From positions 39,357 through 103,356 of the forward strand of contig SSMU01000015.1 of NCBI GenBank assembly GCA_004799545.1: a stretch of 64,000 nucleotides of DNA, read 5' to 3'. The translations under genes were made by a program, and so were the position numbers. The notes under the pieces were generated by a model that was given only the letters and a program-made list of their open reading frames with translations, searched no databases and was not told the DNA's origin. Below are positions 33,166 to 42,078 of the stretch, piece after piece (position 1 is the stretch's first letter; each line of letters opens with the position of its first letter). The DNA is from Phenylobacterium sp. GTDB lineage: Bacteria > Pseudomonadota > Alphaproteobacteria > Caulobacterales > Caulobacteraceae.

Positions 33166-34655
33166 CCTCCGCCTGGGACGCCCGTCCGACCCCTCCCGTC
33201 CGCAGGATCCGCGGCGGCGGCGAGGCCGAGCCCGCGCCGGCCCGCCGCCCGCAGCGCGTCCAGCTGATCGAGGCGCGTTCGCAACCGCGCGACGAGGGCT
33301 TCACCTGGCTCGGCGTCGACATCGACGGCGCCTTCGCCTTGGCGCTGTTCCTGCCGATGCTCTACCTGAGCCAGTGGACCAGCTTGGGCGCGGCCGCCAT
33401 CGCGGGCCTGACGCCGCTCTACATGTTCGTCCGCCGCGAACGGCTGCTGAAGACCCTCACCCCGCGCGCCTTCCTGCTGCTCTTGCCGGCGGTGGCCCTG
33501 TTCTCGGTGGTCTGGTCGATCTATCCGAAGGACACCCTGCGCCACGCCGTGGAGCTGGGCATCACCGTGATGGCCGGCTTGCTGATCTCCTCGGCCCGCA
33601 ACCAGATGGCCGTTCTGCGCGGCATAGCGCTGGCCTACCTGATCTACATGGTCCACTCGACCGTGGCCGGCGGCCACGTGGTGGTCGGCGTCGGCATGGG
33701 TGGCGAGGCCTTCTCCGGCCTGACCGAGAGCAAGAACCTGCAGGCCGACATCGCCTCCTGCGGCGTCATCGTGACCACCGTGGTCGTGGTGATGGCTCTG
33801 CAGCGCCGCGCCTGGATGTGGGCTCTGGGCGGCTTCGCGGCCATCGCGCTGGATCTCTTCAACGTCGTCGGCGCCCGCAGCGCCGGCGCGATGCTGGGCC
33901 TGGGGATCGCCCTAGTGGCCTTCGCGGTGCTGATCCCCCTGGTCTACGCCGGCAAGGCGGTGCGCGCCTGGCTGACCACCATGCTGGCCATCCTGCTGCC
34001 GATCGGCGCGCTCAGCTACCAGGCCCTGTCGCAGGCCTTGATCGGCCTGGGCGCCGCGGTCTTCGACAAGGATTCGACCCTCACCGGCCGAACCTACCTC
34101 TGGTACCGCGCCGCCGACCTGATCCGCGAGCACCCGATCCTCGGCCGCGGCTACAACGCCTTCTGGGTGCAGGGCAACACCGACGCCGAGGGTCTGTGGC
34201 AGTACTTCGGAATCGACGGCCGCGACGGCTTCACCTTCCACAACACCTACGTCCAGACCCTGGTGGAGCTGGGCTGGGTCGGCCTGATCGCCTTCGTCCT
34301 GGTGGTCGGCGTTGGCGGCGTCTTCCTGATCCGCCGCTTCGTCACCAAGCCCACCGTGCCGCTGGTGTTCTGGATCGGCATCCTGATCTACGAGCTGGTC
34401 CGCACCCCCATCGAGGTGGTCGGCGTCCTGCCGTTCTACTTCTCGACCGTCTATGTGTTCGGCGCGCTCGGCGCGGGCTTCAAGCGCGAGCGCGGCAGGC
34501 CGGCGGCCAGTGTCCATGCCGCCGCCGCCGCCATCGCCACGCCCGTGCTGGTCTCGGTCACCCCACAACCCGCCGCCACCGATCGCTGGGGCCGGCCGCA
34601 GGACGGGCGCCGCGCCCTGCGCCTGGTGCAGTCCCGGCCTGAGGACGGGCGGTGA
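33162..34655 (+). CDS. O-antigen ligase/polymerase family protein (Wzy/ExoQ-like)
   Basis: A 497-residue multi-spanning membrane protein with about ten to twelve hydrophobic segments from residue 57 on, after a cytoplasmic proline/arginine-rich tail. The O-antigen-ligase region is seen as DSTLTGRTYLWYRAADLIREHPILGRGYNAFW, followed by FHNTYVQTLVELGWVGL; the long loop between helices carries the conserved TGR and HN signatures. It would polymerise flipped repeat units in the periplasm. ATGA overlap with the GH16 gene and GTGA overlap with the flippase gene indicate one coupled transcript. Confidence 0.85.
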   Translation: MTSAWDARPTPPVRRIRGGGEAEPAPARRPQRVQLIEARSQPRDEGFTWLGVDIDGAFALALFLPMLYLSQWTSLGAAAIAGLTPLYMFVRRERLLKTLTPRAFLLLLPAVALFSVVWSIYPKDTLRHAVELGITVMAGLLISSARNQMAVLRGIALAYLIYMVHSTVAGGHVVVGVGMGGEAFSGLTESKNLQADIASCGVIVTTVVVVMALQRRAWMWALGGFAAIALDLFNVVGARSAGAMLGLGIALVAFAVLIPLVYAGKAVRAWLTTMLAILLPIGALSYQALSQALIGLGAAVFDKDSTLTGRTYLWYRAADLIREHPILGRGYNAFWVQGNTDAEGLWQYFGIDGRDGFTFHNTYVQTLVELGWVGLIAFVLVVGVGGVFLIRRFVTKPTVPLVFWIGILIYELVRTPIEVVGVLPFYFSTVYVFGALGAGFKRERGRPAASVHAAAAAIATPVLVSVTPQPAATDRWGRPQDGRRALRLVQSRPEDGR

Positions 34656-36232
34656 CCATGGCCGATGGCGGCGAAACGCTAGCCGCCGCGCCACCGGCTG
34701 AGACGCCGGGCGGCAACCTGCGCCGCACCTGGATCGGCTCGATCGCCATGACCGCCTCGAGCGCGCTCAGGCTGACCCTGCAGCTCGCCATGCTGCCGAT
34801 CCTGGCCCGCCTGGTCGGCCCCGCCGAATACGGCCTGGTCTCCATGGCCATGCCCTTCATCCTGTTCGCCAACGTGCTCTCCGACGGCGGCATGAGCTTC
34901 GCCCTCGGCCGCCGCCAGCAGGTCTCGGCGGAGCTGGAGGCGACAGTTCTGTGGCTGTCGACGGCGATCGGCGGCACGATCGCCATCGGCCTCAGCCTCC
35001 TGGCCTGGCCGCTGGGCGCCCTGATGGGCCAGCCGCGCCTGCCGCTGCTGATCGTGGCGCTGTCGCCGATCCTGCTGATGAACGGCCTGCTGGCCGCCTC
35101 CAACGCCAAGATCATCCGCCAGGGCCGGTTCAGCGTCTTCGCGGCCGGCGACTTCCTGTCGACCGTCACCGGCGCGGTGGTGGCCCTGGTCGCGGCCATG
35201 CACGGCGCGGGCGCCTGGAGCCTGGTGCTCCAGCAGCTGGCGCTGTGGGTGGTCAAGCTGGTGTGGATCGGCGCCAACGGCCGCACCGCGGTGAAGTTCT
35301 GCTGGCGCTTCGACGAGGCCCGCGACCTGATCAAGTTCGGGATGCACACCATCGGCTCGCTGCTGGCCGACTATGTCTCGCGCAACGTCGACAACCTGAT
35401 CGTCGGCGCGATCCTCGGCGCTTCGTCGCTGGGCTTCTACGCCATGGCCTACCAGATCGTCCGGGTGCCCGACATGCTGATCTCCGGGCCGCTCTACCTC
35501 TACATCTTCACCGCCGTGGCGCGCGCCGCCCACGATCCCGACCGGCGGGCCCTGCAGCGGCTGGCGGTCTCAGTGGTGCGGCTGGCCTCGGCCGGCTTCG
35601 CGCCCTTGTTCTGCGGCCTGGCGATCATCGCCGACCTGGCCGTGGGTGTGGTGCTGGGCGACAAGTGGCAGGGCGCGATCATGCCGCTGCGCTGGCTGGC
35701 CGGCGCGGGCTTCTTCTTCTGCCTCTCGGCCCTGATCGGAGCCACCCTGATGGCGCTCGGCCGCTCGGCCCTGCAGCTGCGCCTCTCGCTGATCCAGGGG
35801 GCGGCGACCATCGTCATCGTGGCGGTGACCGCCCCGTTCGGCCTGACTGCGGTCTCGGCCGGCCTGGCCATCGGCATCGGCCTGGTCTGCGGCGTCTACA
35901 TCCACCAGCTGGCCGGCGACCTGAAGATGCGCCGCCGGCAACTGTTCATGGCGCTCAGCCCGGCCTTGCTGGGCGTCGCGGCGATGATCGGCGTCCTGCT
36001 GCCGGCGCGGCGGCTGTTCGCCGGGGCTCCCCCCGCCGCCGAGCTCGCCATCCTCGTGGCCCTGGGCGCCCTCGTCTACGCCGGCGTGATCTTCGCCACC
36101 TCCCGCCGGCAGCTGATGGACGACGCCCGCACCTTCGCCCGCGCCCAGGGCGACCGCACGCCGAGCGGCGCCCTCATCGCGGAGCCGACGCCGGCGGGCG
36201 AGCCGGACGCCGCTGCAGGCCTCATCGCGTAG
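34652..36232 (+). CDS. Lipid-linked oligosaccharide flippase (Wzx/ExoT-type, MOP superfamily)
   Basis: A 526-residue membrane protein with about twelve to fourteen helices. The N-terminal block TASSALRLTLQLAMLPILARLVGPAEYGLVSMAMPF and the inner DYVSRNVDNLIVGAILGASSLGFYAMAYQIVRVP are typical of polysaccharide flippases. It would move the undecaprenyl-linked repeat across the inner membrane. The start is a GTG at 34652 overlapping the polymerase stop, with GAGGAC about 7 bases ahead; an ATG two codons on is possible but poorly spaced. It converges on a glycosyltransferase gene with 17 bases between. Confidence 0.87.
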   Translation: MTMADGGETLAAAPPAETPGGNLRRTWIGSIAMTASSALRLTLQLAMLPILARLVGPAEYGLVSMAMPFILFANVLSDGGMSFALGRRQQVSAELEATVLWLSTAIGGTIAIGLSLLAWPLGALMGQPRLPLLIVALSPILLMNGLLAASNAKIIRQGRFSVFAAGDFLSTVTGAVVALVAAMHGAGAWSLVLQQLALWVVKLVWIGANGRTAVKFCWRFDEARDLIKFGMHTIGSLLADYVSRNVDNLIVGAILGASSLGFYAMAYQIVRVPDMLISGPLYLYIFTAVARAAHDPDRRALQRLAVSVVRLASAGFAPLFCGLAIIADLAVGVVLGDKWQGAIMPLRWLAGAGFFFCLSALIGATLMALGRSALQLRLSLIQGAATIVIVAVTAPFGLTAVSAGLAIGIGLVCGVYIHQLAGDLKMRRRQLFMALSPALLGVAAMIGVLLPARRLFAGAPPAAELAILVALGALVYAGVIFATSRRQLMDDARTFARAQGDRTPSGALIAEPTPAGEPDAAAGLIA

Positions 36233-36249
36233 GATCAGGGCTTAGGAGA

Positions 36250-37230
36250 TCAGGCGGGCTGCCGCTCGGGCGCGGCTGGAGCCTGCAGCTGGGCCGCCAG
36301 GCGCTTCAGGCGCGCGGTGAGCGGCAGGGCGAGTAGCGGCCACACCGCGGGCGCGCCCAGGCTCTTGGCCAGGCCGCCGGCCAGGTCTCCCGCCTTCAGC
36401 CGTCCGATCACCTCGTCGTAGGCGAGCGCGCGCTTGAGCGACCGGCGCCGCGCCGCCTGGGCCCGGCGGGCCTCCGGCGGCAGGTCCGGCGTATCGGCCT
36501 CGAAAGCGGCGTCGGCGCGCAGCATGGCCTCCAGGTGATCGCGCCGCAGGGCGTGCGAGATCGAGCCGGAGTGGCGGCGGTAGCGGTAGAGGCAGGCGGG
36601 ATCGAGCCGCAGGCGCAGGCCCTTGGCCAAGAGCCGCAGCAGGACGTCGTAGTCCTCGCCGACCCGCAAGGTCTCGTCGTAGCGCACGCCGGAGGTCTTC
36701 AGCGCCGCGGCGCTGATCAGCGGCTTCAGATAGCCCAGCCCCGGCGTCCTCGCATACATCCGGCTGGAGCCGATGATCTCGGCCAGCGACACCCATTTCG
36801 GCTCGGTCTGGACGGCCAGGAACGGACGGCCGTCCTCAGGCGCCGCGTCGTCGAAGGCCAGCAGATTGTCGGCGACGATGTCGGCCTGGTCGGCCTCGGC
36901 CCGCCGCACCAGCCGCTCGAGGCGGTCGGGCGCCATCAGGTCGTCGGAATCGAACACCGCGATATAGCGGCCGCGCGCCGCGGCGATCCCGCGGTTGCGG
37001 GCCGCGCCGGGGCCGGCGTTGGCGGGCTGGACGATCAGCCGGACGCGCGGATCGAGCGCCGCGGCCTGCGCGACCAAAGCCGGGCCGGCGTCTGACGAGC
37101 AATCGTCAACGACGATCAGCTCCAGGTCGGACAGGGTCTGGTCCAGGACCGAGCGGATCGCGGCCGGCAGGTGCCGCGCGCCGTTGTAGTTGGCGGTGAC
37201 GACCGAGACGATCGGCCGCTCCAGGCTCAT
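36250..37230 (-). CDS. Family 2 glycosyltransferase, ExoO/ExoU-like
   Basis: A 326-residue GT2 enzyme. Marks are VSVVTANYNGARHLPAAIRSVLDQ, VVDDCSSD, the metal site FDSDDLMAPDR, and GYLKPLISAAALKTSGVRYDETLRVGEDYD. The last block parallels that of the gene at 23699-24670. It is the fourth and last gene of a minus-strand glycosyltransferase operon; its ATG overlaps the stop of the ExoA-like gene by ATGA. The sugar and linkage are not deducible. Confidence 0.85.
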   Translation of the reverse strand: MSLERPIVSVVTANYNGARHLPAAIRSVLDQTLSDLELIVVDDCSSDAGPALVAQAAALDPRVRLIVQPANAGPGAARNRGIAAARGRYIAVFDSDDLMAPDRLERLVRRAEADQADIVADNLLAFDDAAPEDGRPFLAVQTEPKWVSLAEIIGSSRMYARTPGLGYLKPLISAAALKTSGVRYDETLRVGEDYDVLLRLLAKGLRLRLDPACLYRYRRHSGSISHALRRDHLEAMLRADAAFEADTPDLPPEARRAQAARRRSLKRALAYDEVIGRLKAGDLAGGLAKSLGAPAVWPLLALPLTARLKRLAAQLQAPAAPERQPA

Positions 37231-38501
37231 GACGCCGCCGGGACAGGCTTTGCGGGTAGGAGCGTCGTGCGCTTGTCGCCGCCTTTGGCGATCCAGCCGG
37301 CCAGCTGCATCCAGAAGCCCAGGGACCAGCCCAGGTGCATGATCATCGCCGCGGGGCCGGCGAGCATCACCGCCGGGTCCCTCTGCTTCACGCCGAGCGC
37401 CAGGCCGTAGGCCAGCGCCGCGGCCGCCCAGACCAGCGCCGGGATCGCCAGCGCCCAGCCCAGCGGGCCGAACAGCGGGGCCAGGAGCGCGCCCGCGACC
37501 GCAGGCGCCACCGCCAGCGGCAGGGCCTGGCGCATCTTCAACGGGGTGTAGTGCTTCAGCACCGTCCGCGCCCGACCCTTGCCGTAGCTGACGTACTGCT
37601 TCCAGAGCGCGCCCGGCGTCTTGCGCGGGTGGTAGACGATCCGCGTCCTGTCGGTCAGCCAGATCTTCGCGCCTTCCTGCGAGAGCCGGAGGTCGAGCTC
37701 GGCGTCCTCGTTGTGGCTGAAGCTCTCGTCATAGCCGCCGACCATCTGGAAGGCGTCGTGGCGGAACAGGGCGTGATGGCCGTGGTCAACCCAGGCGCCC
37801 TCGGCGCCGACCCGGTGGGCCGAGCCGCCGGTGCCGAGCTTGGAATTCTGGGCCGCCGCCACGGCGCGCTGGAAGCCGCCTTCGCCGCGGGTCTCCATGG
37901 CCACCACCACCGAATGGGCGCCCGTGCGGCGGGCTTCGGCGATCAGGGTGGAGACGTAGTTGGCGGGATAGTCGGCGTGGGCGTCGACGCGGACCATCCA
38001 CGGCCGACCCTCGCCCAGGGTGCGGGCCGCGAGGTTGACGCCGGCGCTCTGCAGCTTGCCGGGGTTGGCCATCAGCCGGACGCGCGGGTCGCGGGCGGCG
38101 ATCGCGGCGACGATATCGCGGGTGCCGTCGGTCGAGCCGCCGTCGGCCACCAGCACCAGCGGGTCGACCAGGCCGTCGTCCTCCAGCACCCGGGCGATGA
38201 CGCGCTCGATCAGCGCGGCTTCGTTCAGGCAGGGGATGACGATCAGCACCCGCTTCTTGGCCAGCTCGGCGTCGAGCGGGGCCTGGACGTTGGCGGCGGC
38301 CGGGGCGACGCGGATCAGGGCGTCCGGGTCGATGTTCGCCCAGGCCTGCGGCCAGGGCGCCTTGACCGCGCCGGGCCTGCGGTCGGCGACCTCGCCCCGC
38401 GGGGCGAAGGAGCGGGACTCAACCGGCGCGCGGGAGTCGAACGCAGGGGATTCCTCGTCAAAGCGGAAGGATCGCTCGGCGCGGGGCTTGGGATTCAACA
38501 T
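37227..38501 (-). CDS. Family 2 glycosyltransferase with C-terminal membrane helices, ExoA-like
   Basis: A 424-residue protein. The catalytic part begins near residue 85 (VLIVIPCLNEAALIERVIARVL), with VADGGSTDGTRDIV, the metal site RVDAHADYP and SHNEDAELDLRL. Two or three C-terminal helices (about 325-410) anchor it in the membrane. This matches ExoA, which adds the second sugar (glucose) to the galactosyl lipid in succinoglycan synthesis. The first ~80 residues are a low-complexity charged tail of unknown use. I start at 38501 (MLNPKPRAER). Confidence 0.83.
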   Translation of the reverse strand: MLNPKPRAERSFRFDEESPAFDSRAPVESRSFAPRGEVADRRPGAVKAPWPQAWANIDPDALIRVAPAAANVQAPLDAELAKKRVLIVIPCLNEAALIERVIARVLEDDGLVDPLVLVADGGSTDGTRDIVAAIAARDPRVRLMANPGKLQSAGVNLAARTLGEGRPWMVRVDAHADYPANYVSTLIAEARRTGAHSVVVAMETRGEGGFQRAVAAAQNSKLGTGGSAHRVGAEGAWVDHGHHALFRHDAFQMVGGYDESFSHNEDAELDLRLSQEGAKIWLTDRTRIVYHPRKTPGALWKQYVSYGKGRARTVLKHYTPLKMRQALPLAVAPAVAGALLAPLFGPLGWALAIPALVWAAAALAYGLALGVKQRDPAVMLAGPAAMIMHLGWSLGFWMQLAGWIAKGGDKRTTLLPAKPVPAAS

Positions 38502-38569
38502 GACTAAGGGGGCGCTTTTCGTGACCAATCGGAGGCGTCCCACCTGGCGCAGCTGTGGAGGGACGGCCT

Positions 38570-39793
38570 CTAAACAGCCTCACCCTGATAATGTTCCGGG
38601 CTCGGAATGGCTTTCGCCGTAAGCTTTTGCTGCGCCTGCGAAGAAGGCTCCGGCGCCTCGGAAAACGGCGTCCCCGCGAGGCTTTCGACCAGCCGCCGGC
38701 AGTCATTGGCGTCGGCCACGAAGGCGCTCTCGGAAACCGCCGCCAGGTCGCGGCGCAGGGCCGCATAGGCGGCGGGCGTCAGGGCCTGCAGCACCGCCTC
38801 CAACTCGCCCGGATCCCCCATCCGCAGGCCGATCCCCAGTTCGGCCAGCCGACGGCCGGTCTGGACGTCCTTCAGCGCGATGGCCGGGACACCGAAGCGG
38901 CTCGCCTCATAGAGCCGGTTGGGCAGCAGCCAGGAGGAATTGAGCCCCTCCTCCATGTAGTCGATGGCCCAGCAGAGGTGCGCCTCGCCGTAGAGCCGCG
39001 CGAGGTCGCCGGGCCGATAGGCGCCGCCGAAGCTGAGGTTCGGGGCGGCCGCCACCTGGCCGTCGAAATCGGCGAACTCCGCCTGTGCCGGGCGGCCGTG
39101 GATGCGCACCTCGACGAGGTCCGGCCGGCGAGCGGCGAGGTCGGTGAAGATGTCGAGGCTCTTGGCGCAGCGGATGGCCCCCATCCAGGCGATCCGCCAG
39201 GGCGGGCCGGGCGGCGGGGCCGCGCGCGGCGCCTCGGCCGACGGCGCCAGCTCCAGCAGCTTGTTCTCGACCAGCAGGGTCTCGATCGCGAGGTCGCGGC
39301 CGACCCCCTGCATCGGCTCGAAGTAATGGGTCAGGAAGGCCGGTGAACTGACCACCAGCAGGTCGGCGCGGCGCATCAGGCCCCGTTCCACGGCGCGCAT
39401 GGCGCGGCTCTTGGCGCCTTCGCCCAGCATCAGCCGGTGGATGTCCAGGCATTCGTAGACCAGCCGCGCCCGGGACCCGGTGAAGGCGCGGGCCGCCTCG
39501 GCCACCGCCAGCATCTCCAGGGTCCGCGCCATGACCACCGTCGCGCCTCGCAGATGCCGCCGGAGCCGCGCCGCGCCCAGCGCCGTCAGCGCCGTCACCG
39601 CCGCCCGGTGGCCGAGCCGCGCGTCATAGGTGCGGCCGAGGTCGACCACCGGCGCGCCTTCCAGCGTCACGGGCGCCGCCGCCTCCCGCCGGAAGCCCAG
39701 CACCACCGGCTCGGCGCCCCCGGCCTGCAGCATGCGCACCCGGCGGGCGACGGCCGGGTCGGTCAGGTCGTGGACGAAATAGGCGATCTTCAT
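38570..39793 (-). CDS. Glycosyltransferase, ExoL-like
   Basis: A 407-residue GT-B-like protein. The opening MKIAYFVHDLTDPAVARRV with LQAGGAEPVVLGFRR is typical of succinoglycan synthesis protein ExoL. The second Rossmann half contains WRIAWMGAIRCAKSLDIFTDLA, and the C-terminal part LLPNRLYEASRFGVPAIALK carries the donor-binding region. ExoL adds a glucose to the growing lipid-linked oligosaccharide in rhizobia; the sugar here is inferred. It lies 8 bases behind the GT2 gene upstream and 68 bases ahead of the ExoA-like gene. Confidence 0.78.
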   Translation of the reverse strand: MKIAYFVHDLTDPAVARRVRMLQAGGAEPVVLGFRREAAAPVTLEGAPVVDLGRTYDARLGHRAAVTALTALGAARLRRHLRGATVVMARTLEMLAVAEAARAFTGSRARLVYECLDIHRLMLGEGAKSRAMRAVERGLMRRADLLVVSSPAFLTHYFEPMQGVGRDLAIETLLVENKLLELAPSAEAPRAAPPPGPPWRIAWMGAIRCAKSLDIFTDLAARRPDLVEVRIHGRPAQAEFADFDGQVAAAPNLSFGGAYRPGDLARLYGEAHLCWAIDYMEEGLNSSWLLPNRLYEASRFGVPAIALKDVQTGRRLAELGIGLRMGDPGELEAVLQALTPAAYAALRRDLAAVSESAFVADANDCRRLVESLAGTPFSEAPEPSSQAQQKLTAKAIPSPEHYQGEAV

Positions 39794-39801
39794 CTTAAGG
39801 A

Positions 39802-40767
39802 TCAGGCCGCCGGGGCCTCGACCGCCGCGGGGCTGGCGGCGACGCTCCGTGACCGCCAGGCGGCAGGCAGCAGGGCGTTCAGCACCGGCGCGCGCAACTC
39901 GTGCAGGGTGAACCACAGGGGATTGAGCAGGTAGGCGCGGGCCGCGAACCGTAGGGCCAGGCCAAGCCGCTTCATCCGCAGCGCCCGGCGCGCGAGCCAC
40001 AGCAGGGTCAGGCTGCGCGCAGTCCAGTAGTCGGAGGGCCTGAGCCTGGGCCCCTCGCGCTCGCAACGGCGGATCACCTCCATCGCGGCGCGCGCCGAGC
40101 GCTCCAGGGCGTGGGAGTTGCTCTGCGGCACGATGCGGTAGAGCACCAGCGGCTCGTCGACGGCGATCACCGCCCCGCACCAGGAGAGCTGTAGCATCAG
40201 CTGCCAGTCCTCGGTCTGGCCGAAATCGCGCACCAGGCCGGGGTCGTAGCCGCCCACGGCCTTGACCGTGCTGGTCCGCATCAGGGCCGCGCTGCCGTTG
40301 CCCACCGGATTGCGGGTGAGCAGCTCGCGGTAGTCGATCACCGGCGCCAGTCGCATATCGGCCTGGGCCGGCAGCCGGTCGTGCTCGTCGATCCACAGGC
40401 TGCGGGCGAAGGCGAAAATCGCCCCCTCCCCGGCTGCCTCCAGCGCATCGACCGTCCGCTCCAAGAACTGCGCCCGCCAGAGGTCGTCGGCGTCCAGGTT
40501 GGCCACATAGCGCCCGCGGGCTTCGGCGAGCGCCCGGTTGCGCGCCGCCGCGACGCCGGCGTTAGCCTGGCGGATCAGGCGGATCCGCGGGTCGGCGGCG
40601 GCGACTTCCCGGACGATCGCCGCGGTGGCGTCCGTCGAGCCGTCATCGACCACGATGGCCTCGAAATCGGCGAAGGTCTGGGCGCGCAGCGAGGCCAGCG
40701 TGCGGCCGACGAAGGCCGCGGCGTTGAAGGCCGGGATGATCACGCTGACCAATGGCGCCGTCGTCAT
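39802..40767 (-). CDS. Family 2 glycosyltransferase
   Basis: A 321-residue GT2 enzyme. Marks are VSVIIPAFNAAAFVGRTLASLRAQ, VVDDGSTDATAAIV, the metal site NLDADDLWRAQ and TEDWQLMLQLSW. It has no membrane segment of note. I start at 40767 (MTTAPLVSV) with GGCGGG ahead. It heads the minus-strand glycosyltransferase operon that runs to 36250. Fifty-five bases part it from the lactate dehydrogenase gene upstream, so read-through from that gene is possible. Confidence 0.86.
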   Translation of the reverse strand: MTTAPLVSVIIPAFNAAAFVGRTLASLRAQTFADFEAIVVDDGSTDATAAIVREVAAADPRIRLIRQANAGVAAARNRALAEARGRYVANLDADDLWRAQFLERTVDALEAAGEGAIFAFARSLWIDEHDRLPAQADMRLAPVIDYRELLTRNPVGNGSAALMRTSTVKAVGGYDPGLVRDFGQTEDWQLMLQLSWCGAVIAVDEPLVLYRIVPQSNSHALERSARAAMEVIRRCEREGPRLRPSDYWTARSLTLLWLARRALRMKRLGLALRFAARAYLLNPLWFTLHELRAPVLNALLPAAWRSRSVAASPAAVEAPAA

Positions 40768-40822
40768 GATCCCGCCCGGCTGTTGCACTTGCCGAGCTTA
40801 AACGCCGACCTTGGCCGTCCGT

Positions 40823-41974
40823 TCAGTCGGGATCGAGGAGATCGCGTCCGGCGTCGCGCGCATGGGTGCAGCCGGTGAGGATCATCGCCACGGCCAACTC
40901 GGCGCGCAGGATGTTCAACATCTGGGCCACCGCCTTCTCGCCGCCGGCCCCCAGGGCCCAGGCCCAGGCGCGGCCGACCAGGCAGGCCTTGGCGCCCAGC
41001 GCCAGCGCCTTCAGCACGTCGAGGCCGGAGCGCACCCCGCCGTCCATCAGGATGTCGAGGTCGCCGCCCACCGCGTCGACGATCCGCGGCAGCGCCGAGA
41101 TCGAGGAGCGGACTCCGTCCAGCTGCCGGCCGCCGTGGTTGGAGACCACCAGGCCTTGCGCGCCGGCGCGCACCACCTCGCGGGCGTCGGCCACGTCCAA
41201 TATGCCCTTGATGACGATCGGCCCGTCCCAGGTCTGGCGCACCCAGTCGAGGTCGGCCCAGGTCACCGAGCGGTCGAAATTGCGCGCCACCCAGCCCAGG
41301 AAGTCGGTGACCCGGCGACCCTTCTGGGCCACGGCGCCTTCGACGCAGCCCAGGCTGTGCGGCCGGCCGTGGGCCCAAACGTCCCACATCCAGCCGGGAT
41401 GGGCGAGGCCGTCCAACGCCTGCCGGAGCGCCGCGGCCGCCCCGCTGGAGCCGGTGAAGCCGGAGCGCAGGTCGCGGTAGCGGGCGCCCGGCGTCGGCAG
41501 GTCGACGGTGAACACCAGCACCGGGCAGCCGGCGGCCTTGGCCCGGCCCAGCAGCTCCGCCATGTAGCCGCGGTCCTTCAGCATATAGAGCTGGAACCAG
41601 GGCGGGGCGGCGTCGCGCGCGACCTCCTCCACCGAGCAGACGCCAACCGTCGAGAGGCAGAAGGGCGCGCCCATGGCCGCGGCGGCCTTGGCGGCCTGCA
41701 CCTCGCCGCGCCGGGCGTACATGCCGGCCATGCCGACCGGCGCCAGGCCCACCGGCAGGGCCAGCGTCTGGCCCAGCACCTCGACACTCATGTCGAGCGA
41801 GGTCATGTCGCGCATCACCCGCTGGCGCAGGGCGATGGCGTTCAGGTCCTCGACGTTGCGCGCCAGCGTGGTCTCCGAATAGGAGCCGCCGTCGATATAT
41901 TCGAAGAAGATGTTCGGCAGCCGTCGCCGGGCGAGCTCGCGATAGTCCAAGACCGAAGCCGCGCGCATCGCCAT
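40823..41974 (-). CDS. lldD: L-lactate dehydrogenase (FMN-dependent, LldD-type)
   Basis: A 383-residue FMN alpha-hydroxyacid dehydrogenase. The sequence follows E. coli LldD closely in many blocks: FFEYIDGGSYSETTLARNVEDL, VGLAPVGMAGMYARRGEVQAAKAA, VFTVDLPTPGARYRD, DGPIVIKGILD and the active-site VVSNHGGRQLDG. It would oxidise L-lactate to pyruvate and pass electrons to the quinone pool at the inner membrane. No lactate permease or LldR-type regulator gene is adjacent. Start 41974 (MAMRAAS) or 41968. Confidence 0.85.
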   Translation of the reverse strand: MAMRAASVLDYRELARRRLPNIFFEYIDGGSYSETTLARNVEDLNAIALRQRVMRDMTSLDMSVEVLGQTLALPVGLAPVGMAGMYARRGEVQAAKAAAAMGAPFCLSTVGVCSVEEVARDAAPPWFQLYMLKDRGYMAELLGRAKAAGCPVLVFTVDLPTPGARYRDLRSGFTGSSGAAAALRQALDGLAHPGWMWDVWAHGRPHSLGCVEGAVAQKGRRVTDFLGWVARNFDRSVTWADLDWVRQTWDGPIVIKGILDVADAREVVRAGAQGLVVSNHGGRQLDGVRSSISALPRIVDAVGGDLDILMDGGVRSGLDVLKALALGAKACLVGRAWAWALGAGGEKAVAQMLNILRAELAVAMILTGCTHARDAGRDLLDPD

Positions 41975-42078
41975 CCCCCCGCGAGGAGCAAGAATATCAA
42001 TCGTCACTGCAACCGTCTTGCCCTCCCCGGCAGTTACTAGGCGGGGCGTCCCAAGTCATCCTTACGAGGAGCTTCGAG

